From: Apophysomyces variabilis
Taxonomy: Eukaryota; Mucoromycota; Mucoromycetes; Mucorales; Mucoraceae
Assembly: GCA_002749535.1 (NCBI GenBank)
Contig: MZZL01000406.1
Location: forward strand, 545,386 to 609,385
DNA: 64,000 nt
Reading direction: 5' to 3'
The notes below the pieces were generated by a model. The model worked only from the letters and a program-made list of their open reading frames with translations. It had not been told where the DNA came from and ran no database searches. Below are positions 11,757 to 21,426 of the stretch, piece after piece. Made by a program: the position numbers and the translations under genes. Position 1 is the first letter of the stretch; every line of letters begins with the position of its first letter.

Positions 11757-13044
11757 CTACCATCGAACCCATGTATCACGAAACACATCTGCAAACGATC
11801 GAAGTTCGGTGGAACAATCACTTTCCGCTCGTTTAGAAAGGGCCACAGGCATCTTAATGAAGAGTAAAAAAGAGTGTGAGCATAAATGTAATATGAAAAC
11901 TACAAATAAAATTATGAGTACACAAACCTGCTTTTGAAGAAACTCTATTCGGTTCTTATGACTTGGATGTGTACTTGCGAACTGGGGAATTTCGGCGCTG
12001 CCGGCTCTTTCCATACGTCTCCATACATTGACTGCTTCCAGAGGATCAAAGCAAGCCTGGGCCATCAACTGGAGGCCTATGGCATCTGCTTCTGTTTCGC
12101 ATTTACGCGAAAAGGGCTTCAGCATCAGAAAATTCATCGTCAGCTGGTTAAAGATAAAGGAGGGGTCGATGCCAAATAGAGCCAGTGTCAGCTGAGCTGC
12201 CAGTAGCACTTTGGCAAAGCTTAATTTTTCCGCGCTATGGCGTGCAAGCTGATGGGAGATTTCATGTCCTAATACAGCCGCCATACCATCTATAGCCCCA
12301 GGGCTTGTAAACAAGGCTTTTTCTTTCCTTCACTTTGCGTTTTATGCGTACCTTCGTTTTGGACAATGGGTAAAATACCTGTAAAGACAAATACTTTTCC
12401 ACCGGGCAACACAAATGCACTTGTAAGGCAAAACGGGCGGTTTAGGTTGATATACTCGAAAATGCAAAGGAGAACAACTCACTTGCGTTCTGGAGAATCA
12501 ATGACATGAAATTCCCATTGCATGTTTTCCATCCCTGAAACCCGCACTAATCTTTTCGCTACGCGCGAGACAAAGCGGGTATAAGGATGGTGTGGGGAGA
12601 GTATACGGTGTCCGTATTGCATCATGACTTCATTATACGCTTGTTTGGCCATTGCTTTTCGAAAACAAGCCAGCATGATCGATGTTAATATTTATCTTGT
12701 CTTGTTCTGAACGCCCTTCCCATACCTTCTTCTTGACGTGGCGTCACATCCATAAACCGACGGCGTCCGCTAACAGGAACTTGCTCCAAGTGAGTCACGT
12801 AATATCCACCAAACATAACCGTTCCCGTGCCCAGAAAGATTAACAGACGCCGCGATTGGTAAAATGGTCGGTTGTTTCCGAATCGTTTGTAATTTTCTCG
12901 CGGTGGAAAAGACGGTGGTATACCACGGGGAAATGAAGGTAACTGGTTCGAGTAATACCGACAGTTGTGGGGAGTAGCGAAACGGGGAACATGAGTTGTG
13001 GATCGTAGGAATCGCAGGTGAGTTCGTAAGAGTCCATTGGCCAT
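11757..13044 (-). CDS. OMA1: Mitochondrial inner-membrane metalloprotease OMA1 (peptidase M48)
   Basis: Five exons on the minus strand (13044-12726, 12654-12483, 12419-12352, 12289-11928, 11852-11757) give 338 residues. The N-terminus is Arg/Ser-rich without acids for some 40 residues, as expected of a mitochondrial presequence; a hydrophobic segment at about 65-85 (LLIFLGTGTVMFGGYYV) should be the inner-membrane anchor. The matrix-side landmark RRRFMDV precedes the protease domain. The zinc motif HEISH is at 195-199, the ETEAD motif with the third ligand at 251-255, and STHPSH follows. OMA1 is the stress-activated protease of the inner membrane that processes dynamin-like GTPases and other substrates. 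The third intron was chosen to end at CTATAG because this restores NEDGMAAVLGHE; a nearer AG would add about ten extra residues. Confidence 0.93.
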
Positions 13045-13561
13045 GGTGATTCACTGACAAGGGTATCTCAGCAAAAGTCCCTCATCCTGCAAGCTTTTGA
13101 ACGCCAGTCAAGTTTTCCAAATCCGATTTCACTTTAGTCTGCCACAGGGACTATCTATGCAAGGCTTATTAGATAAACAAAGAAACGCTTATTTGACCTA
13201 GTGTGAACTTTTTAACTTTCAGAGCTATTGTTGGTGGCGGTTGTTTGAAAAATTGTATCCTCTCACCATGCAAATGTTCCAACCCCTTGTGCTTCTACCG
13301 TGAATACAAAGTTTTCTGACATCCTCTGTATAAAAGAGAAGCTCAAAGTTATTTCTATGCCTAAGCGTTTAATATATCCTTCTAATGACATTCTAAGTAA
13401 CTTTTGGTTCGTTTAAAGTAGATATTGAGGGTTCGAAATTCATTTGATGTAAACGCCATACAACACTCAACAGACGAAATGTAATTTAATATATTTTCTC
13501 GGTTGTCATGTCTGATTATGCATTGTATAGAAAGAAAAAGAACACAAAAAGAATATTTCAT
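13045..13561. other. Intergenic region between OMA1 and the Cwc21 gene
   Basis: About 0.5 kb with no gene or repeat recognised. It must hold the OMA1 promoter on the right side of OMA1 and the 3' end of the Cwc21 gene, both transcribed leftwards. Confidence 0.5.
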
Positions 13562-14838
13562 TTAAGAACGGTATCTCCTACGCTTTCTTTCATACTCCTC
13601 GTCACTGCTCAAACTGCGTCTGCGGGAACGAATTGGGCTGCGGCTGCGACTAAGGTTTCGACTTGGGCTGCGACTTGGGCTGCGACTTGGGCTTCGACTT
13701 GGGCTTCGACTAACACTGCGGCTGGGACTACGGCTGCGACTGATACTGTGGCTTAAACTACGACGACGACGACGTTGGGTTACACTTCGTCTTCGGTCTG
13801 GACTTATACTACGGCTTGGGCTTCGGCTTACGCTACGACTAGGGCTTCTGCTTACACTACGACTAGGACTTCGGCTTACACTGCGACTACGGCTTCTGCT
13901 TACACTGCGAGTAGGACTACGGCGACTGGTTGGACTCGGGGTACGGTATCGACGTCGTCCTCTTTCACGATCATGTCGATCGTGTCTGTCATAGCGATCA
14001 TTTCGATCAGAGTCACGCCTGGAAGCTCTTTTCTCTTCCCTCTCACGTTCCTCTCTTCGAAGTTCTTCTTTATGTCGCTTTTCCCTGGCCCGTGCACGCT
14101 CACGTCTTTCTTTCTCACGTTCTGCTTCCCGTTCCTCCTGAGCTCTTAGTGAAGCTTCACGTTCAGCTGCACGTTTCGCCATTCTTTCCTCCTTCAGCTT
14201 TTCCTGCAGTTCTCTGTCAAACGCAGCCCCTTCGACGTATTTTTCCCTATCTATGCCTAAAGCTCGCATCATTTTTTTGTTTTCCTCCTCTTTGGCAGCA
14301 GTCAATTGATGTGTTTCATGTTCTCTTAAACTATAAAAACGAAGCGGGCGTTTTAATCTTAACTTGCCATAAAAAATCATTTGCAGCACTTACTCTTTTG
14401 CATCTCTAGGCTGAATCTTGTCAATCTTTGCAAACATTTCTTCTCGCTTTTCGGCTACTCTTTGTTCGATTTCAGCTGGAACCATGCTATATATGAACCG
14501 ATCAGTAACATATAAAGAAAGCGCGATTCAATTGTTTCTGTTCTTACCCCTCATCTTCAAGCTTGATTCTAAGTTCCATCAATTGGACTTCGATTTTACG
14601 TTTACGATCATGAAGAAGGATCTCTTTATTTGGCTGTCTTGGAGGAGCTGGTGGAGCTTTAACATCGTTTAAAGCAGAATGTTGTCGTCGATCCATGGGT
14701 GGAGGACGGACAAACGACATGTTACGAACAACATAGCCATTCGTTCCTAACGAAATTAACGTTAGCTCGTCAATTAAAAAGCATGTCGGCTAAATTACCT
14801 GAACCACGAGGGGTCGTCAAACCAATTCCGTTATACAT
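13562..14838 (-). CDS. CWC21: Spliceosome-associated SR protein, Cwc21/SRRM2 family
   Basis: Four exons (14838-14799, 14746-14548, 14486-14394, 14330-13562) give 366 residues. The N-terminus [22 protein letters not shown] is the invariant signature of Cwc21/SRm300 proteins, which bind Prp8 and Snu114 at the catalytic centre of the spliceosome. It is followed by the cwf21 domain, residues about 60-95 (EVQLMELRIKLEDEG) and a helical HETHQLTAAKEEENKKMMRALGI block. The middle is a charged Glu/Arg coiled coil (about 140-230), and the last 120 residues are an Arg-Ser domain of SRSxSRSPSRS repeats. Yeast Cwc21 is only 135 aa and lacks the RS tail; the animal SRRM2 tail is far longer, so this is an intermediate form. 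The plus-strand open frames across the RS tail are shadows of its repeats. Confidence 0.93.
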
Positions 14839-15419
14839 GATAGCTGTCTGTCAAAGAGCAAGGAGAAGCGAGACAACCAAAACCATTTATAGCATTTCTA
14901 AAAGCAAACTCAGCCATAAGTGACGCAGTAGACAGAAAAGCCAATGAAATTCAGTCTGTTTCACCCTTTTCCGGCAGGAAACGCGCCCATACACGTCGCT
15001 GTAACCGCTGTTGATGTTTTCTCTTTTTCTTTCTCTCCGTTTCAAACCCTTGCCTGAAAGATTAACCATGTCATAAGCGATAATCAAAGAAGGAGTTGCT
15101 ATTATCGCATATCTGAGTAAAGGCGCTATGCACATTACTATAGGCTATGGTTACCATAATAAAGTATCCGTTAGCCAATAGTCAATTATAAGATACCAAT
15201 AATGGAGTAATCAACTAATGCTACAATAAAGACTTTTGAATAATTCTGAGAAAGCTTATATAGCGATTCCATGATACATCTTGCTTTACCGTACATATGC
15301 TAAGATTCACCTGTATACCATAGGAGTTTATTGAAAAAACCTTGTCAGTTTCTTATGTGCTGCTGTTGATACGTTGTACTTTTGGACAATCAGAAAAAGG
15401 TGCAAGCTAACCTTTCGTC
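14839..15419. other. Intergenic region upstream of the Cwc21 gene
   Basis: AT-rich, no gene recognised; it contains the presumed promoter of the leftward Cwc21 gene close to 14839. Confidence 0.4.
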
Positions 15420-15730
15420 TCTCGTCATGGATTTCCGGTCTGGAATGCTCTGCATAGGACCATCAAACTCTGTGTCCTTGCCCTCCTGATGATTATCCTT
15501 TTCAAAGTTATCGTCCTCCTCCCAAAACGCTGTTCCACCCGTAATAATCATTCAGATCATAGTCATAATCTCCTTCGAAATCTTTTGTTGGGAAGTATCG
15601 GCGCTGTTATCGCAAGCATTGAACTCGTCATCTGCTACCTCCTCACAACAACTCGAAGCTTCCAAGTCTTCATCTTCCATACTAATATCGGTTGGAATGT
15701 TCTCAGCAATATAGAATGTCAATAGCTGTT
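15420..15730 (-). pseudogene. Decayed acidic coding fragment
   Basis: Read on the minus strand, the segment shows coding-like acidic stretches in shifting frames: ISMEDEDLEASSCCEEVADD, then FEGDYDYDLNDYYG, then FWEEDDNFEKDNHQEG followed by PDRKSMTRDERR. At least two frame changes and a stop separate them. Such Asp/Glu-rich pieces occur in several fungal transposon proteins, and the neighbourhood is repeat-rich, but I cannot name a family. The segment could also be a broken host gene. Confidence 0.35.
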
Positions 15731-16371
15731 AGACTTTCTACATGGATCACTTTTTTAGTACTACTTCTGATATTAAACCAGTAGATAGATTCAGTCTACG
15801 TTTGGTCCAGACTTTGCAGGTTGTTAAGTGTCTATTAAGCTGCCGGGCCGAGAAATATCCTTGACAGCTCTTGCATAGCTGCACTGTCGCTTGAGGAGAT
15901 TGCCACGAAATTGCTGTTCTGCAATATTGAAATATTGGTTCTTATGGTTGAAGAATAAGATGTCAGAAGATGATCCACAGTGCTAGATAGTAACATGGAT
16001 ACACAAATACAACTTGAAGCAACATTTAAGATGAGGAACTGTAGCTAGCCAATAAGAATGAGACGCTTATAATTAGGCTTTTTGTTATCCATTACGCTTC
16101 GCTTTTTTATTCAATACAAACTCTTTGTTCCTACTAATTTTCCTTGTACATTGAAGTCCATTCCTGTGTTTACACAGATTAGAAATTGTAATGATGACAA
16201 CATCCGGTAGTTATGGCTTCTATTCTTGCTATATTTCTTTTAGTTTTGACTGCAGTTAAACTTATTACAAGTGTAACCTACCTGAGTTTCTCACTCTATG
16301 ATCGCAGTTCAGTTATTGGTACTAGGCCTTGGCTAAACTGTTCTTTTGCACATAATCACTGCAGTTGAAAG

Positions 16372-17627
16372 GACGTTTTACCCTGGGTAAAATCTGGGTA
16401 AAACGTCAAATATTACCCACACTTTACTCACATTTTACCCACGTTTTACCCAGTGGGTAAAACTTTTGACAAGTGGGTGAAGCGTACCTTTCACCCACAT
16501 TTTACCCACATTTTACCCACCTTTATTACCTTTATTAATTGGATAAAACAGTATGTGTCAGACGTAATTACATTAATGCTATTGGACTAAGTTGTATACA
16601 TTCAACAATTAACATTAGAATTCTATTCGACCATGTTCTTTTCTTTAAGCTCTTTTATTGGATTAACTTGCTTACAATGATACATTCTATTGGAGCTAAT
16701 GATTCTTATCTAGTCTTTCTGATTGGATGCTCTTTTCGTTGCATTCATTATTTTAGCCAATAAAATACACTTCTTTATCATGTACAAGGACACTTCTTTA
16801 GCCTTATATATAGAGAAAACAAACATTTTTATCTTATTGAAGATATATAATATAACGTACGAACAGGTATCTAACTTTACGATTGGATCTATATAATCTT
16901 ACCTAATTACTGAAGGCTAAAGAAGCATAGATTTTAAAAAATGATAATTAGTAAAACATACTAAAAGCTAACATGTTAACATACCTAAGACGGCATAGCA
17001 ACAACAAACGGCAACATTATATATAGGCCTACAAAAGATTATCTTGATGAGTAATCAAGTTACAACGTAAAAAAATATCTGTACCATTAAAACATGTGTC
17101 ATGTTTCTCTGTTTTCATTTTTTTAAAGAAAGGAAAAGCTACTCTATAGACAAATAAAAAGTCAAGATTAGTCACGTTTAGGTCAGTCAATCAAAATACC
17201 TTAGTTAAAAGTAAGAAGCAAGCTTTCCTATGACGTTGCAATTATATCGGCTATCAAAAGAAAAAAAAAGAATGAGATGCTATCAAATGAAAATAAAAGC
17301 TTGCCAGTAAAGAACACGCTCTCAGGTCAAGGTTGTATATCATTAGGATGATATATCATCAACATTGTAAAAGAAAAGGATAAGTAAAAAGAAAATGCGA
17401 ATAACCCCATAAAAAAGAAAAAAAACCATGTTAAAAGCGCGTGATATAAATATTGACACAGTTCCTGAGAATCGCGCATACACTGTCATACTGCTTATAT
17501 TTTACATTTGCTAGTTTTTTTCACTTCTGGGAAAGGAGGGACTGAACAATACTGAAGATTGCTCCCCCCCATGGGAAAGTGGGTAAAATCTCATGTATTA
17601 CCCAGGGGTAAAATGTGGGTAAAACGC
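16372..17627. mobile_element. Possible non-autonomous element bounded by inverted GGGTAAAA arrays
   Basis: The left array (16375-16522) contains at least ten copies of the octamer GGGTAAAA or its complement TTTTACCC, in both orientations. A second, shorter array (17576-17626) repeats the motif. The outer ends are inverted: the left begins CGTTTTACCC and the right ends GGGTAAAACG. The 1.05 kb between is AT-rich and has no credible ORF. This layout fits a MITE-like or other non-autonomous DNA transposon with subterminal repeats. No clear target-site duplication is visible, so an alternative is two independent minisatellites. Confidence 0.4.
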
Positions 17628-18959
17628 CTACTCTACCGCAGTGAATCATTCTTAGACATAGGCGTTCTATATAAATGAGAGAGTCAGTGACCTGAATAAT
17701 ACTGACAAAGACAACGTCGTAATGCGGTGATAGTGTAAGCTCTCTGTTACAATTCAGCCTTGTCCAAACAGCAATGCTGATCTTGCTAAGGGTAAAATAT
17801 AACAGCAATTGAACAGAAGGGGCCAAAGAGTGAACAAGCTTCTGGAATTAGTACTTCTAGGCTGAAAAGCAAACGCCCATCCACCGATTTTGTAAGCAGA
17901 TAGGCATCTAAAATGAAGTATGAACTTTCATCTAGTGGCCATGCCGACAAACCAAACATTGGGCAAAAAGGGGATGGCCGATGAAGCCATCAGCTAGTAA
18001 CAATTGACCCCTAGAAATAGTGTCCACATAAATGCTACTGTCTAAAGTAGCATTACCTATCTTTTTGATGGGATGAACCCTGTGTTTATGCTGCAATCAA
18101 AGAAAGTTTTTTCCCATAGTCACAATGTTTACAAAAATACTTTAACTTTTATATTTTGGTCCATCCTTTAAAGTCTTTCTTCTCAAAGATGGTCTCCTAA
18201 CCCGAACACAAAAGCATTCATCGTGGAATCAAGCGGCGGTAAATTCGAATATCGGCTTAGGGTAAACCGCATGAATTGCTAACATCTCGAGGGATAGAAA
18301 AAATCCGCGATATGATGTGACAGTATCTGTTGATTACCAATCTTAACAGTTGGAAGACCATGGAGATTTACAGCAATATACTAGGGCAGTGCTCTTTGAT
18401 TAGTTATGATGCAGACACAAATATGTTCCTAACTGCATGTAAAAACGAATAGCAAGACATAATCGAGAGCAAAAGTGATAGCGAAAACCACGTCAAAATG
18501 AAAGCCAGATCTTTTTTTTCATACTATCGACTGAATTATCAAAACAGATGCTGCGAGAATAGTATAGCATTGTCAAGCGTTGAAGGTGTTAATGTCAAGT
18601 TAACGTTAGCCATTGCTCCGATTACCAAATGATATAGGAATTGCAAGATAGCTACCATGTAGCAACCCAAGCAGCAGTGCTACAGGACAAAAGACTTTTC
18701 CTAGAGATGGAAAACAGCTCGGATCCCATACAAAAAAGACATTGACTTTTTGGAAAAAGAAACGATAGATCTCAGCGTCATAGCAAAAGAATGAGTTGCA
18801 GGTGTTTGAACCCTGCTGAGCTCGCCGGATTGAACCGGTGTAAGGTCAAAAAAATACCTTATCCCCTTGATCAACGCACAACAACCATTGGTACACACGG
18901 CTAATAGAAATAGTGCACAACATTTCCTATACTTTTCTTTTCCCTTTCTTTTTTTTTTC
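17628..18959. other. Repeat-flanked region without a gene
   Basis: No supportable gene. A tRNA-like stretch near 18811-18890 (minus) was examined and rejected. Open frames here overlap LTR-like sequence and have no motif. Confidence 0.4.
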
Positions 18960-20020
18960 TCTAGATCTCCTATTTGGCTAAGCCAATCCACTTGATCGAC
19001 AACAAACGTTACTTGAAACTTGACAAGATGTACCGACTTCAGCGGAGACCATTTAGTGCCACCTTGTTTAATTACCAATCGATCATGTGGAACGTGCATA
19101 TTCCGAAAGTAGCAAAAAGGATAGGACACTGTTGTCGTCGCCGTAGTCTGAGCTGGAAATCCAATGGCCAGGTAAAGACAGAACAATAGTAGAAGACAAT
19201 AAAATAAGATAAAACGGAAGATGTCCTTTATTCTTTGTAATGTGCCCAATATTTACATCTTTTTGATTCTGGATAAATTATGTAATCACTACAGTAATAA
19301 GACGCAAAAGGGAAACAGCTGAGAGTATTATATTAAAGATCGATGATCAAAGAAGACTTGTAGTTCTTGTCATTTATGGACGATGGCCGAGCGTAAAAGG
19401 TGATTACCAAATCCGGTCCTTAACCGTGATTGGTCTAACGATTTTTGCCACGACACTGTGATTGGTCGAAAGTTCTTGACTATTGTCGTATCGATCCCGA
19501 TCTGAAATACACCAAACAAGATCTGCAAGGATGATAGACGAAGAATAATAGTACAATAAAATAAGAGAAGATAGATAATGTTTATTTCTTTTGGTTTTGC
19601 TGATATTTATAATGTCTGATTCTATAGTCTATTGTTGTAAGCTTGACTTCGGGTGAGTCATGGAGTGTTGCCTGTGTGACCATTGTCGCAATGACTCACG
19701 CTGAAAGAGGTCGTGCTACCAAGTAGCATAGTTGTACAAAAGGAATTCCAAAAGAGGTAAAAGGTATACGACACTATTGTCGTACTTCTTTTTTGGCTGA
19801 TCCAATCAATGGCCACGGAAGTGTAGTTGAATAGCGTCAGATAGAACAAAGGAAAAATAAAAGAATAAACGAATGATGATCTTTATTGCTTCCCAGTTCC
19901 CAGATATTTATACTGAATGGTTTTCTACGGTTTTAGTGAAAGCATTTGACGTATGAAGAGAAATGGTGGTACTAGCGTTTACCAAAAGTAGCAAAAAGGT
20001 GACACAAGGAAATATGCTAC
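18960..20020 (+). repeat. Nest of old, diverged LTR-like units
   Basis: At least three related units follow one another. Each has a GACACTnTTGTCG-type start (about 19125, 19478, 19768), a block like TGGCTGATCCAATCAATGGCC (about 19150 and 19795), then an ACAATAAAATAAGA...CTTTATT...ATATTTA block (about 19195-19255, 19555-19612, 19845-19913). The young element's LTR has the same type of AATAAAAT...TTTTTATTT block (20252-20297), so the units are probably solo LTRs or fragments of a related family. The third unit is broken by the young retrotransposon: its GACACTATGAC continuation reappears at 25284 after the 3' LTR. Confidence 0.6.
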
Positions 20021-20384
20021 TGTCGTTGTCGGAACCTGATTTCTGGAATTCGGATTCCTTTTGTGCCGACCCTGAAGAAGACGAACGAATCGGATCATTC
20101 ATTGAGTTACAAGAAATCGAAGAAGACAATGTTTGAGATTAGATCATCGCGAAACATCATCTATCGAATCAATGCGCTTTGAAAAGTTTTACGACAGAAT
20201 GATTTTACCGATCCCGCCAGGCACAAAGAAAATATAAATAGAGAAGAAATCAGTAACAATAAAATCATCTTTTTTTACGATCCTTATTTTTATTTATCTT
20301 ATCGTTTCCCTGATCCGCTGCAAGTGTGACCGATTGACTACGTTACAGTGATTCGGAATAAAACTCAGATCCAAGGAAACGACA
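20021..20384 (+). repeat. 5' LTR
   Basis: 364 bp, TGTCGTTGTC... to ...GAAACGACA, colinear with 24916-25279 at the same length. It has no env-like ORF. It also duplicates the C-terminal coding part of pol, because the 3' LTR starts inside the pol frame. Confidence 0.95.
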
Positions 20385-20386
20385 AT

Positions 20387-20398
20387 TGGTAGCTGATG
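20387..20398 (+). promoter_or_regulatory. Primer-binding site for initiator tRNA-Met
   Basis: TGGTAGCTGATG starts two bases after the 5' LTR and is exactly complementary to the last 12 bases (CATCAGCTACCA, with CCA) of the tRNA-iMet encoded at 25306-25377. Use of initiator tRNA-Met as primer is known for Ty1, Ty3 and many fungal elements. Confidence 0.9.
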
Positions 20399-20451
20399 AA
20401 ATTTCGCTCTACCGAACAACAGTAAGCAAGACAAGAATCGATTATCTGTAG

Positions 20452-20559
20452 TGTCAGTCAAGAGAGACCTGGACACGAATATACACCGTATTGTCAGTCA
20501 AGCGACTAGGACACAGTAAAGACGTCATTTTTCTGTCAGTCAAAGAAGACTTGGACATA
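20452..20559 (+). repeat. Three imperfect leader repeats
   Basis: TGTCAGTCAA followed by a short purine-rich stretch and GGACA occurs three times, at 20452-20478, 20492-20514 and 20534-20559, between the primer-binding site and gag. This is direct sequence observation; a role in RNA packaging or translation is speculation. Confidence 0.7.
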
Positions 20560-20568
20560 TTTTAGAAA

Positions 20569-21426
20569 ATGAACCAGCAACAACCGAATATGGCAGACAT
20601 GGTGGCCATGATGACTGAGGCGCTAAGAACCATGCAACTGAATAACACTGGATCCTCCCCAGTAACCAAGGTCAAGGTTCGGGAACCAGACACGTATAAG
20701 GGCGACCGTGTGGCATCTGTAATTGACAGTTGGCTACGCTCTATTGAACGCTACTGCGACTTTGTTGAGATTGATGGCGAACGGAAGGTGAAGTATGCCG
20801 TCACACTATTGCGTGGACGTGCAGAAGTTTGGTGGCGACGTCTGGAGGCCAATGACGAAACGCCTGAGCAATGGGGAAGTTTCAAACGAAAATTGAACAG
20901 CGAATTTCGACCTGCACATACCTTGCGGATGGCCAGAGATCGGATGGCTGCGCTGCGACAAACTGGTTCTGTTGAAACATACGTAGACACCTTCCAAGAT
21001 ATTCAACTGGATATTCCTTCAATGACCGACGAGGAGGCCCTAGACCGCTTTGTAAGGGGATTACAAGATAATATTCGTATCCATGTTATCACCCGGGAAC
21101 CCACCACGTTGGACGAGGCGGTCCGTGCAGCTTTGGCTTATGACAGTGGAAGACGAATTGGGCGTCTGGTTGAACAAACGCCGGTGTACTCCACAAACTC
21201 TTTCTCCATGCATCAGAACGACACAGCTACACCCATGGACCTTGATGTGGTGTCCAGCAGACAACCCCGGTTCAAAAGAAGGGTTGATCTCTCCAATGTC
21301 GAATGTTTCTTTTGCCATAAGCTCGGTCACAAACGTGGTAGTTGCCCCGAACGTATTGCCGCCATACGTAAACTGGATCAGGAACATCAACAGCAGAAGT
21401 CGGATTTTCACCCCGCACAACTGTAA
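20569..21426 (+). CDS. gag: Gag polyprotein of the Ty3/gypsy element
   Basis: 285 residues from the ATG at 20569 with no internal stop. Residues about 45-200 match the retrotransposon Gag (capsid) domain: [41 protein letters not shown] and the [13 protein letters not shown] block. A CCHC zinc knuckle ([14 protein letters not shown]) is at about 246-259. Gag forms the virus-like particle and binds element RNA. The pol frame overlaps the last 55 nt of gag in the -1 frame, so Pol expression should need frameshifting in 21372-21426. Confidence 0.95.
   Translation: MNQQQPNMADMVAMMTEALRTMQLNNTGSSPVTKVKVREPDTYKGDRVASVIDSWLRSIERYCDFVEIDGERKVKYAVTLLRGRAEVWWRRLEANDETPEQWGSFKRKLNSEFRPAHTLRMARDRMAALRQTGSVETYVDTFQDIQLDIPSMTDEEALDRFVRGLQDNIRIHVITREPTTLDEAVRAALAYDSGRRIGRLVEQTPVYSTNSFSMHQNDTATPMDLDVVSSRQPRFKRRVDLSNVECFFCHKLGHKRGSCPERIAAIRKLDQEHQQQKSDFHPAQL

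Noticed and set aside
12317..12351. 35-nt intron in OMA1 ending at GAAAAAG
   Set aside because: Too short, and it would insert residues before DGMAAVLGHE; the 62-nt alternative ending at CTATAG gives the conserved sequence.
13508..14149. Plus-strand frames rich in Thr/Ala/Ser
   Set aside because: They are shadows of the Arg-Ser repeats of the Cwc21 protein on the other strand.
18811..18890. tRNA-like sequence on the minus strand (GGTTCAATCC with an apparent anticodon stem)
   Set aside because: The T loop is one base short, the T stem does not pair, and the anticodon loop has nine bases; at best a degraded tRNA relic.
18701..19249. 182-codon open frame on the minus strand
   Set aside because: It overlaps the LTR-like units, has no motif, and its composition is that of AT-rich repeats.
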